Origin: JBFMFH01 sp040752275
GTDB lineage: Bacteria; Acidobacteriota; Vicinamibacteria; Vicinamibacterales; JAKQTR01
Assembly: GCA_040752275.1 (NCBI GenBank)
Contig: JBFMFH010000062.1
Location: 1 to 64,000 of the forward strand
Direction of reading: 5' to 3'
DNA length: 64,000 bases
A program made the position numbers and the translations under genes. The number at the start of each line of letters is the position of its first letter. Positions within the stretch are counted from its first letter, which is position 1. The notes beneath the pieces are model-generated. The model searched no databases and was not told the DNA's origin. It saw only the letters and a program-made list of their open reading frames with translations. This document shows, piece by piece, positions 7,830-15,438 of this stretch.

Positions 7830-8669
7830 ATGGCCAGACGCGACACGAGTTTCTACTATTCGTTTCTCGCCCTTCCGCCGCGCAAGCGGCACGCCATCGT
7901 AGCAGTCTGGGACTTCTGCAGGGCTGTTGACGATGCCGTGGACGAGGGTGCCGCGGGCCCGGACCCGACATCGGCGCGCGAAGCCGTGGCTCGCGAACTG
8001 GCGCGCTGGCGCCAGGAACTGCAGGCGTGCTACGGCGGGTGGGACCCGGAGACGCCGCAGGGCCGCGCACTGGCACCCGTCGTCAGCGAGTTTGGTCTCC
8101 CGCGGCAGGGGTTCGAAGATGTGGTCGACGGTGTCGAGATGGACCTCGGACGCTGCTGCTACGAGACGTTCGGCGATCTGTACGAGTACTGCGTGCGCGT
8201 GGCCTCCGCGGTGGGACTCATCTGCATCGAGATCTTCGGCTATCGCGATCCCCGTTCCCGGCAGTACGCGATCGATCTCGGCATCGCCCTGCAACTGACG
8301 AACATCCTTCGAGACCTGGGACGCGACCTGGCGGCGGGGAGGCTGTATCTGCCGCGCGAGGACCTGCGCCGCTTCGATGTCTCCGAGGACGACCTGCGTG
8401 CCGGCCGGGTGACGCCCGCCATCCGCCAACTGCTCGAGTTCGAGGCGGCCCGGGCGGCGCAATACTACCGCCGCGCAGACGACGGGCTGCCCCGCCGGGA
8501 TGCCCGGCGCATGGTGGCCGCCCGCATCATGAGCGCGATCTACTTCGACCTGCTGAAGCGGATCGAACGCGCAGGCTTCGATGTCTTCGACTCCGTCACC
8601 CGCGCACCGAGACGCACGCGCGCACTCATCGCCGCCCGCACATGGGCCGCCACCATGATGGGGTTCTAA
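7830..8669 (+). CDS. hpnD: HpnD, presqualene diphosphate synthase
   Basis: A 279-aa squalene/phytoene-synthase-fold enzyme that condenses two farnesyl diphosphates to presqualene diphosphate. DDAVD at 34-38 and D163-LGR-D167 are the Mg-diphosphate motifs. It lies between hpnC and hpnE, all on the same strand, giving the complete three-gene squalene route. ATG 7830 gives the usual family N-terminus (MARRDTSFYYSF). Taken alone it could be called phytoene synthase, but the order hpnC-D-E fixes the assignment. Confidence 0.9.
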   Translation: MARRDTSFYYSFLALPPRKRHAIVAVWDFCRAVDDAVDEGAAGPDPTSAREAVARELARWRQELQACYGGWDPETPQGRALAPVVSEFGLPRQGFEDVVDGVEMDLGRCCYETFGDLYEYCVRVASAVGLICIEIFGYRDPRSRQYAIDLGIALQLTNILRDLGRDLAAGRLYLPREDLRRFDVSEDDLRAGRVTPAIRQLLEFEAARAAQYYRRADDGLPRRDARRMVAARIMSAIYFDLLKRIERAGFDVFDSVTRAPRRTRALIAARTWAATMMGF

Positions 8670-8682
8670 CCTGGTCCCCGTC

Positions 8683-10026
8683 ATGACCTCCCCCGACGTC
8701 ATCGTCGTCGGCGCCGGCATGGCCGGCCTCAGCGCTGCGACGCTGCTCGCCGAGCGCGGCGCGCACGTTGTAGTGATCGAGGCCCGGCCGGTTCTTGGCG
8801 GTCGTGCGTTCTCCTACCGAGACCCGGCGACCGGAGAGGCCGTCGACAACGGACAGCACGTCCTCATCGGCTGTTACCGCGAGTCGTTTGCCTTCCTGCG
8901 GCGGATTGGAACCGAGCAGCATGTTCGGCTTCAGCCGGCGCTGGACGTGCCCTACGTTGATGGCGCGGGCACGCCGACGAGGCTGGCGTGTCCGGCGCTG
9001 CCGTCGCCGTATCACCTGCTTGGCGGGATCATGGAGTGGGACGCGTTGTCGTGGCGCGACCGCCTCGCCGCATTGCGGATGGGGCCCGTGCTCCGGACAG
9101 CCAGGAGGCAGCTAGCCGGCCGGACGTCGATGCTCGCGGCCTCTCCGGACGAGACTGTCGAGAACTGGCTGATTCGGAACGGCCAGACAAGACGTCTCCG
9201 GGACCTGCTGTGGGGTCCCCTCACGCTGGCGGCTCTCAATCAGCCGGCAGGTGAGGCCGCGGCGCCGGCATTCGTGGCGGTGCTCGGGAAGATGTTCGGC
9301 GCCGACGCGCGCGACTCGGCGCTCGGGCTGTCCGAGCTGCCCTTGTCGGAGCTGTACGTGGAGCCGGCACGCCGTTACGTCGAATCGCGCGGCGGGACGG
9401 TCCTGCCGGGCGCCCCGGCCCGCGTGATCGTCGAGGGTGAATCGGCGGTGGGCGTCTCCCTTCGCGGCGGACGGACGCTTCGCGCGGCCCACGTGATCTC
9501 GGCAGTACCCTGGCATGCCCTCGCGGCGCTGTTCGACGAGGTCCCGGAGGGGCTGCAGGAGATCGCCGGACACGCGAACGGGATGAAGGCATACCCGATC
9601 GTCACCGTGAACGTGTGGTTCGACCGGGAAGTCCTGAGTTCGCCCTTCGTCGGACTTCCCGGGCGGACCTTCCAATGGGTGTTCGCCAAGCGGTACGTGT
9701 TCGCCCGCGCGACGTCGCACCTGTCGCTCGTCTGCAGCGGTGCCGCACCAATCGTCTGCCGGGACAACGACGCTCTCGTCAACCTGGCCCTGACGGAGCT
9801 TCGCGAGGCGCTACCCCGTTCCAGAGAGGCGAAGCCGGTGCGGGCGTCCGTCGTGCGCGAGCGCCGGGCGACCTTCTCGCTCGCGCCCGGCCAGCCCGAG
9901 CGGCCGGGAGCGGTGACGCCGCTGTCCGGCTTCTGTCTGGCCGGTGATTGGACCGACACCGGATTGCCGGGTACGATCGAAGGCGCGGCCATGAGCGGCC
10001 ACACCGCCGCGCGACTCCTCAGGTAG
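8683..10026 (+). CDS. hpnE: HpnE, hydroxysqualene dehydroxylase
   Basis: A 447-aa FAD-dependent amine-oxidase/phytoene-desaturase-fold protein, last step of the HpnCDE pathway (hydroxysqualene to squalene). The N-terminal Rossmann motif VGAGMAGLSAA is at about 9-19, followed by the GG motif in LGGRAFSY. The C-terminal LAGDWTDTGLPGTIEGAAMSG is a second FAD-contact region typical of the family. It starts 13 nt after hpnD. The squalene-hopene cyclase gene is not in the window. Confidence 0.9.
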   Translation: MTSPDVIVVGAGMAGLSAATLLAERGAHVVVIEARPVLGGRAFSYRDPATGEAVDNGQHVLIGCYRESFAFLRRIGTEQHVRLQPALDVPYVDGAGTPTRLACPALPSPYHLLGGIMEWDALSWRDRLAALRMGPVLRTARRQLAGRTSMLAASPDETVENWLIRNGQTRRLRDLLWGPLTLAALNQPAGEAAAPAFVAVLGKMFGADARDSALGLSELPLSELYVEPARRYVESRGGTVLPGAPARVIVEGESAVGVSLRGGRTLRAAHVISAVPWHALAALFDEVPEGLQEIAGHANGMKAYPIVTVNVWFDREVLSSPFVGLPGRTFQWVFAKRYVFARATSHLSLVCSGAAPIVCRDNDALVNLALTELREALPRSREAKPVRASVVRERRATFSLAPGQPERPGAVTPLSGFCLAGDWTDTGLPGTIEGAAMSGHTAARLLR

Positions 10027-10043
10027 GAACACGCGGTCCCTGT

Positions 10044-11231
10044 ATGAACTCAGTCATCGTCCACTACCAGGAAATCGCCCTCAAGGGACGGAACCGTCCG
10101 TATTTCATCAGCAAGCTCGTGCGGAACTTGCGCCGGCAGGTCGCCGATCTCGACGTGAAGGACGTGCGGGCCCTGATGGGCCGCATCGAGATCGTGCTGG
10201 GCCCGACCGCGAGCGACGAGTTGACAGCCGAACGTCTTCGGCACGTCTTTGGCGTGGCCAACTACTCGAAAGCCGGGCGGGTCCGGGCCGACCTCGAGGC
10301 CATTTCCGCTGCCATCATCACAGACCTGGCTGGCCATGAGTCGGTGACCTTCCGCGTCAACGCCAAGCGCGGCGACAAAGCCTTTCCCATGACCTCGCCG
10401 CAGATCGAACGGGAGATCGGGGCGCGCGTCGTCCGGGCGACCGGGTGGAAGGTGAAGCTGGACCATCCCGGCCTTGCCATCAACGTCGAGCTGCTGCCGG
10501 GCCAGGCGTTCTACTCCTTCGGCAAGACACCAGGGGCCGGCGGGCTGCCCAGCGGCGTCAGCGGCCGGGTCGTGTGCCTGCTGTCGGGCGGGATAGACTC
10601 CCCCGTGGCGGCCTACCGGCTGATGAAGCGCGGCTGTTCCGTGCTGCCCATCCACTTCCACAGCTATCCGTTCCTGTCAAAGGCCTCCCAGGAGAAGGTG
10701 GGGGAGATTGCGGAGTTGCTGACGCGCTACCAGATGCGAACGGCGCTGCGGCTCGTGCCGTTCGGCGAACTGCAGCGCCAGGTCGTCCTGAGTGTGCCGG
10801 CGCCGCTGCGCGTCATCATCTACCGGCGGCTGATGCTGAGAATTGCCGAGCGCATCGCCCGCGACAACCGGGCCCGTGCCCTGGTGACCGGCGAGGTCAT
10901 CGGGCAGGTGGCGTCGCAGACCCTCGACAACCTGTCGGTGATCGCCTCGGCGACGACGATGCCCGTATTGAGACCGCTCGTCGGGATGGACAAGGACGAG
11001 ATTGTCCACGAGGCGCAACGCATCGGCACCTACGAGATCTCCATCATCCCCGATCAGGATTGCTGCCAGCTCTTCACCCCGCGCGGCCCCGAGACGCACG
11101 CCCGTCTCCGTCATGTTGAGGAGGCGGAATCCAAGCTGCCGGTCGACGACATGGTTCAGGCCGCCATCGATGGGACGGCGGTGCAGGAATTCAGATTCCC
11201 AGACCGAATGCAGGCGCCGGCAACGGAGTAA
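10044..11231 (+). CDS. thiI: tRNA 4-thiouridine synthase ThiI
   Basis: A 395-aa ThiI: a ferredoxin-like domain, a THUMP domain (about 60-165) and a PP-loop AMP-forming domain with SGGIDS at 181-186. It thiolates U8 of tRNA and may supply sulfur for thiazole. The C-terminal rhodanese domain of the E. coli enzyme is absent, as in many bacteria. It begins 17 nt after hpnE and is probably read from the same transcript. ATG 10044 gives the family N-terminus (MNSVIVHYQEIALKGRN). Confidence 0.92.
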   Translation: MNSVIVHYQEIALKGRNRPYFISKLVRNLRRQVADLDVKDVRALMGRIEIVLGPTASDELTAERLRHVFGVANYSKAGRVRADLEAISAAIITDLAGHESVTFRVNAKRGDKAFPMTSPQIEREIGARVVRATGWKVKLDHPGLAINVELLPGQAFYSFGKTPGAGGLPSGVSGRVVCLLSGGIDSPVAAYRLMKRGCSVLPIHFHSYPFLSKASQEKVGEIAELLTRYQMRTALRLVPFGELQRQVVLSVPAPLRVIIYRRLMLRIAERIARDNRARALVTGEVIGQVASQTLDNLSVIASATTMPVLRPLVGMDKDEIVHEAQRIGTYEISIIPDQDCCQLFTPRGPETHARLRHVEEAESKLPVDDMVQAAIDGTAVQEFRFPDRMQAPATE

Positions 11232-11241
11232 TGCGTCCTGA

Positions 11242-11697
11242 CTATTTCTTCGTCAGCAATTCCGATCCCGCCACCGGCCCGACGCAGGTGTTGCCGCTGT
11301 AGTTCACCCGCACCCCGTTGCCTTCGAGGTTGGCCGTGCCGCTGAGAGAGAAGGGGCAGTTGCCGATGGGCGTGCCTGCTGTTCCGGTGGCCTGCCAGTT
11401 GAGCGTCGTACCGTTCAGCTTGCCTTCTGCGTTCCCCGACAGCGTGATGCCGCCTGCGCAGGTGGCGCTGAATGTTCCTTTGGCACTGTCGGACGTGAGC
11501 TCGGTGATCTGCCACTGGAAGTTGCCGCAGGCGTTCGGGTCGATCGTGCCCTGGCTCGTCCAGAGGCCTGCGGTAAGCGACCCGAAGGCGCCGCTCGGCG
11601 AGGTCGGCCCATCGTGCTTGACCTCGATGCAGGCGACGGTGGCGGCAACGAGCAGAATGGCGAGCGTGAAGGCGAGCGGTGAGCCCTTGTGCATCAT
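11242..11697 (-). CDS. Putative lipoprotein, hypothetical
   Basis: A 151-aa protein with a basic/hydrophobic leader ending in a cysteine (LLVAATVAC), consistent with a lipoprotein although the lipobox is imperfect. The mature part is short beta-strand-like repeats rich in G, T, S and N with several cysteines (NACGN, CAGG, NCPF, NTCVG). No family was recognised. It is convergent with thiI, with 10 bp between stops. The start is the first of two adjacent ATGs; the longer frame upstream has no leader. Confidence 0.6.
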   Translation of the reverse strand: MMHKGSPLAFTLAILLVAATVACIEVKHDGPTSPSGAFGSLTAGLWTSQGTIDPNACGNFQWQITELTSDSAKGTFSATCAGGITLSGNAEGKLNGTTLNWQATGTAGTPIGNCPFSLSGTANLEGNGVRVNYSGNTCVGPVAGSELLTKK

Positions 11698-11752
11698 GTT
11701 CCACACCTTGGTGCGGGGCCGAGGCCCCCGTACGCAGCCAGGTCGGCTGCCA

Positions 11753-12043
11753 TCAGCGCGAATCCCTGGAGGCGAAGTCGTTCCTGAACGCATCTCTGGC
11801 GCTCGAGAAGGCCAGATCGGCCCGTGGGATCGTGTCGGCCGAAAACGTGCCCACCTCCAGGCTCTCATCGTCGGAGACCTGCAAAACCCCCTCCAGGACG
11901 CGGGCGGCGGCCGCCCTGAGTTCCTCGCCCCGATCGACGTAGCCGCCTGGAGGGACCCAGCGCCCGCAGGCTGGGCTGATGGCCCGCCAGCAGAGCACGA
12001 TTTCGTCATGGGATGTACGGATTATGGTCCCGTATAATCGAAG
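11753..12043 (-). pseudogene. Nudix-like ORF without a start codon
   Basis: The frame encodes a recognisable Nudix fragment (LYGTIIRTSHDEIVLCWRA, then GRWVPPGGYVDRGEE...). The Nudix box is degenerate: the expected REUxEE reads RVLEGV. No ATG, GTG or TTG precedes the domain before the divergent def gene, whose start codon abuts it. It may be a decaying gene or may use a rare start such as ATA/ATC. The boundary at 12043 is approximate. Confidence 0.45.
12033..12038 (+). promoter_or_regulatory. -10 box of def, leaderless
   Basis: A perfect TATAAT lies 8 nt before the def ATG. No convincing -35 is seen. The spacing predicts a transcript starting at the start codon. Confidence 0.6.
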
Positions 12044-12046
12044 TTT

Positions 12047-12622
12047 ATGTCGATTCTCAAAGTCGCCAGAATGGGCCACCCGGCCCTCAGACGGAAGACC
12101 CGGCCGCTGTCGCCCTCCGAGATCACGACCGCCGGTGTCCAGACGCTGATCGACGACATGACGCAGACGATGCTCGAGTACCGTGGCGTAGGCCTTGCCG
12201 CTCCGCAGGTGCACGAAGACGTACGGCTCTTCGTCTCGCAGGTGATCACGTCGGACGACGAACCTGACGAGGGCGCTGGCGAGATCGATGAGGCGCCGGC
12301 GAGAAGACCGACGCCGATCCAGGTGATGGCCGTCATCAACCCCGAGATCGCGCCGCTGACGCGCAAGGTCGAGGAGGACTGGGAGGGGTGCCTGAGCATC
12401 CCGGATCTCCGGGGGCTGGTGCCGCGCTACCGTGACATCCGGGTGCGGGGATACGACCGGACGGGCGAGCGTGTGGAGATCAAGGCCAGCGGGTACATGG
12501 CTCGGGTGATTCAACACGAGACCGATCATCTTGACGGCGTCCTGTTCCTGGATCGCATGAAGTCGCTCGAGAGTCTCAGCTTCCTGGACGAGTATGCGAG
12601 GTATCACGCCGATCGGGACTGA
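12047..12622 (+). CDS. def: Peptide deformylase
   Basis: A 191-aa deformylase that removes the N-formyl group from nascent proteins. All three metal/active-site motifs are present: GVGLAAPQ (47-54), EGCLS (113-117) and QHETDH (156-161). A charged insert of about 25 residues (DDEPDEGAGEIDEAPARRP) lies between motifs 1 and 2 and is longer than in E. coli Def. It stands alone with its own -10 box; the MFS gene follows. Confidence 0.94.
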   Translation: MSILKVARMGHPALRRKTRPLSPSEITTAGVQTLIDDMTQTMLEYRGVGLAAPQVHEDVRLFVSQVITSDDEPDEGAGEIDEAPARRPTPIQVMAVINPEIAPLTRKVEEDWEGCLSIPDLRGLVPRYRDIRVRGYDRTGERVEIKASGYMARVIQHETDHLDGVLFLDRMKSLESLSFLDEYARYHADRD

Positions 12623-12660
12623 GTTTGAAGACAGAACTGATTTGATCGACCGTCAGCGCC

Positions 12661-13836
12661 ATGAAGAAGAGCCCCGTCGTCATCGTATTCGCTACCGTCT
12701 TCCTCGATCTGCTCGGCTTCGGGATCATCATTCCACTGCTGCCGTTCTACGCCGAGTCCTTCGGCGCGTCGGCGTTTGCCGTCGGCATGCTGGCCACGTC
12801 CTTCTCGCTGATGCAGTTCATCTTCGCGCCCCTCTGGGGGCGCTGGTCCGACCGCGTCGGCCGGCGGCCGATCATCCTCGCCGGCCTCTTCGGGTCGTTC
12901 TTGGCGTACCTCGCCTTCGGTCTGGCGGATACGTTGACGACGCTGTTTCTGGCGAGGATCTTCGCCGGCATTGCGGGAGCCAATATCCCGACGGCGCAGG
13001 CGGTGATGGCCGACGTGACGTCCGCCGAGGACAGGGCGAAGGGGATGGGTCTTGTCGGTGCGGCATTCGGCCTGGGCTTCATCTTCGGGCCGGCTATTGG
13101 CGGCTTCTTCAGCAGATGGGGACTGGAGGCGCCGGCGTACTTCGCGTCGGCGCTGTCGCTGGCGAACTTCACCGCGGCGTGGTTCCTGCTGCCCGAGACG
13201 CTGAAGGCCGAGCACCGGGTCACGGCGCGCGTGGGTCGCATCCAGGCGCTGACGCGTGCCCTCGCCCGCCCGCACCTGCCGCTGCTGTTGCTCGTCGGGT
13301 TCCTGGTCGTGGCGGCATTCTCCGGGTTCGAAGCGACCTTCGCGCTCTTTGCCGAGCGGCGATTCGAGTTCCGTGCTGACACGATCGGTTACATGTTCGC
13401 CTTCATCGGGATCATCCTGGTGATCGTTCAGGGCATGCTCGTCGGGAGAGTGGCGAGGGCCTTCGGCGAGCATCACGTCGTGCCCGTGTCGCTGGCCCTG
13501 GTGGCGATCGGACTGGCGATGGTCCCGGCCACCCGGTCCGTGGCGGCGCTGATGATGACGGAGGCTGTGCTGGCCGTTGGCATGGGCTTCAACAGCCCGT
13601 CGCTGCTGTCGCTGATCTCCCGCTACTCGGCGGCCGAAGACCAGGGCGGCGCAATGGGGCTGACGCAGTCACTGAGCAGCCTCGGGCGCGTCGTCGGGCC
13701 CGCGTGGGGAGGGTTTGCCTTCGACCGTTTCGGAATGGGCTCTCCCTATCTGACCTCTGCCGTCGTCATGGGCCTGGCGTGCCTGGTGGCTGTCGTCAGC
13801 CTCTGGCGCACACAGTTGGCCGATGCCAGGCACTGA
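12661..13836 (+). CDS. MFS efflux transporter (TetA-like)
   Basis: A 391-aa inner-membrane transporter with about 12 hydrophobic segments. The first helix (FLDLLGFGIIIPLLPFYAE) and motif A, GRWSDRVGRRP between TM2 and TM3, resemble the drug:proton antiporter group that includes TetA. The substrate cannot be read from the sequence. It follows def by 38 nt. Confidence 0.82.
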   Translation: MKKSPVVIVFATVFLDLLGFGIIIPLLPFYAESFGASAFAVGMLATSFSLMQFIFAPLWGRWSDRVGRRPIILAGLFGSFLAYLAFGLADTLTTLFLARIFAGIAGANIPTAQAVMADVTSAEDRAKGMGLVGAAFGLGFIFGPAIGGFFSRWGLEAPAYFASALSLANFTAAWFLLPETLKAEHRVTARVGRIQALTRALARPHLPLLLLVGFLVVAAFSGFEATFALFAERRFEFRADTIGYMFAFIGIILVIVQGMLVGRVARAFGEHHVVPVSLALVAIGLAMVPATRSVAALMMTEAVLAVGMGFNSPSLLSLISRYSAAEDQGGAMGLTQSLSSLGRVVGPAWGGFAFDRFGMGSPYLTSAVVMGLACLVAVVSLWRTQLADARH

Positions 13837-13843
13837 GGCGATG

Positions 13844-13871
13844 CATCCCGAATCCCGAATCCCGAATCCCG
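13844..13871. repeat. Heptamer array (aatcccg x4)
   Basis: One catcccg and three aatcccg units between the MFS gene and the selenoprotein-like gene. The final G begins the GGAG that may act as ribosome binding site for the next gene. Confidence 0.9.
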
Positions 13872-13886
13872 GAGTAAGATCCCCCC

Positions 13887-14099
13887 ATGACCTCCGTCCT
13901 TATCTTCGGCAAGGATACTTGACCCTACACCCAGGAAGCCCGTGCGGACTTCTCCAGACTCGGGTTCCAGGTCGACTACGTCAACGTGAAGAAGAGCCAG
14001 GCCGACCTGCAGCGGATGCTGACCTACAGCAAGGGCTCACGCGAGGTGCCCGTCATCGTCGAGGGCGAGAAGGTGACGATCGGCTTCGGAGGCAGTTGA
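13887..14099 (+). CDS. Glutaredoxin-like selenoprotein (in-frame TGA = Sec12)
   Basis: ATG at 13887, in-frame TGA at 13920-13922, then 58 more sense codons to TGA 14097-14099. Read with Sec the product is 70 aa: MTSVLIFGKDT-U-PYTQEARADF..., ending ...EKVTIGFGGS. It has a beta-strand then a [C/U]PY-type redox site at the glutaredoxin position, the cis-Pro loop EVPVIV (about 53-58) and a terminal GG. The motif UPYT fits the small glutaredoxin-like UXX-type selenoproteins (family recalled, not searched). A hairpin starts 11 nt after the TGA. GGAG lies about 12 nt upstream of ATG. The substrate is unknown. Confidence 0.75.
13934..13968 (+). promoter_or_regulatory. Candidate bacterial SECIS hairpin
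   Basis: GGAA(g)CCCG (13934-13942) pairs with CGGGTTCC (13961-13968); the apical part has GGA/TCC closing a CTTC loop with an internal loop below. It begins 11 nt after the in-frame TGA, the position expected for a bacterial SECIS element. Confidence 0.6.
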
Positions 14100-14113
14100 G
14101 GGGTGTGAGTGGA

Positions 14114-14132
14114 GGGCCGCCGTGAGCGGCCC
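14114..14132. terminator. Hairpin between convergent genes
   Basis: GGGCCGC (14114-14120) and GCGGCCC (14126-14132) with a 5-nt loop, between the selenoprotein-like gene and thyX. No U-tract on either side, so the assignment is weak. Confidence 0.4.
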
Positions 14133-14140
14133 GCGCGCCT

Positions 14141-15091
14141 TCACCTGCCAGGACTCTCCGCCCACGGCACGCTCAGCCCCAGCGTCGAGAGCTTGTCCTC
14201 CAACTCTCGCCGCTCCCGACTCGGCTTGAGGCGGCCATCCTCCGCCCGGCCGAGCAGCCCGCGTTCCTCCGCGATGGCCACGGCTCGAGCGGGATCGCCG
14301 GAGGTCAGGGCTGCCAGCACGGCGGACTCGATGCGCGACAGCCGCATCGCGTGCCGCCGGTAGTCGAGAAACGCCTCCCAGGTCGTCGGCACCCACCGCG
14401 CCACAATCCGTTCGCCGATGACGTTCGCGTACGCGCGGATCTCCTCCTGGGCGTGAACGTCCATGCGCAGGTTCAGGAAGTGGAGCAGGTTGTGGAGGTC
14501 GATCTTCCAGTAGGCCTCAGTGTAGGTCGAAAGCGGCAGGTCCTTGCGCGCCTGCTCGCGGGCGACACCTGCGGCCAGCCGGCCCTCGTAGACATCGCGG
14601 ACCCGGCGCTGAAGCTCCCGCTCTTCGTCCGACAGCCTCGCGCCGACGCCCGGCGGCAGCGTCCCGCTGCTGCCCTGACGGTTGCCCGTCGACTGCAGTC
14701 GCCACGCGCCCGGAGGCGTCTGCTGCGCCGCGTCGATCGCTTCCGAATACCGGGTGGAGTACTCGTTCACGCTCGCCGTCCGATGGCGGATCCACTGGCG
14801 CCAGACGTCCATGGGCACCCGCACGTGCAGCTTGAGCTCGCACATCTCGAAGGGGGTCGTGTGCGCGTGGCGCATCAGGTACCGGATGAGGCCTCTGTCT
14901 TCCTGCACGCGCCTGGTGCCCTTGCCGTACGACACCCGCGCCGCCTGCACGATCGCCGCATCGTCGCCCATGTAGTCCACGACACGCACGAATCCGTCGT
15001 CGAGCACGGGAAGTGTCTCGCCCAGCATAGCGTCGAGCGTCGCCACCGCTGGGCGACCAATTCTCTCGGTACGCGTGGTCCCGTCGGACAT
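14141..15091 (-). CDS. thyX: FAD-dependent thymidylate synthase ThyX
   Basis: A 316-aa flavin-dependent thymidylate synthase (dUMP to dTMP with methylene-THF). The ThyX signature RHRTASVNEYSTRYS (RHRx7S class, 102-116) is intact. It is longer than the approximately 230-aa norm because of a segment rich in G/Q/S after the signature (about 125-155) and a C-terminal extension from about 265. ATG 15091 is chosen: GGGAG lies about 12 nt upstream, and the longer frame to 15184 has no family similarity. Confidence 0.92.
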   Translation of the reverse strand: MSDGTTRTERIGRPAVATLDAMLGETLPVLDDGFVRVVDYMGDDAAIVQAARVSYGKGTRRVQEDRGLIRYLMRHAHTTPFEMCELKLHVRVPMDVWRQWIRHRTASVNEYSTRYSEAIDAAQQTPPGAWRLQSTGNRQGSSGTLPPGVGARLSDEERELQRRVRDVYEGRLAAGVAREQARKDLPLSTYTEAYWKIDLHNLLHFLNLRMDVHAQEEIRAYANVIGERIVARWVPTTWEAFLDYRRHAMRLSRIESAVLAALTSGDPARAVAIAEERGLLGRAEDGRLKPSRERRELEDKLSTLGLSVPWAESPGR

Positions 15092-15438
15092 TCTTCCAGA
15101 CGCTCCCTGTACGATGGCGAACCGCGTTGCCCTCGCCGATGCCCGGCCGGCGGGCGCAGCGCGTTGGCAAACGAGATAGGTCATTCTATCCCGTCACCCA
15201 TCCGGAGTCTTGACTCCCGCCCGCGTTCCCCCCACACTGCGCTGGACCACACCGCAGGCCCGTACATGAGAGCCTCTGCCCGCACGTGCCCGCCGTCTCA
15301 CGATGGCGGCCTCTGTCCTTCGGGTGCGAGCGTGGTGCCGGCGTTGGAGGTCGCCACGAGTCGCGGACCGATCGCGCGATGCCGGTGCCGTTCCGGCCAC
15401 CGGCGAAGCGCAAGCCGCATGGTGAGGTGGAGGGTGGT
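15092..15438. other. Intergenic region, thyX / molybdenum hydroxylase
   Basis: 347 bp between divergent genes. A TAGAAT box for thyX is present at 15183-15188 (minus). Two alternative starts for the hydroxylase lie at the right end. I see no RNA gene or repeat array here. Confidence 0.5.

Noticed and set aside
13823..14125. A 100-aa ORF over the selenoprotein region
   Set aside because: Different frame, Arg-rich, and translates the heptamer array; the Sec-read frame gives a real fold.
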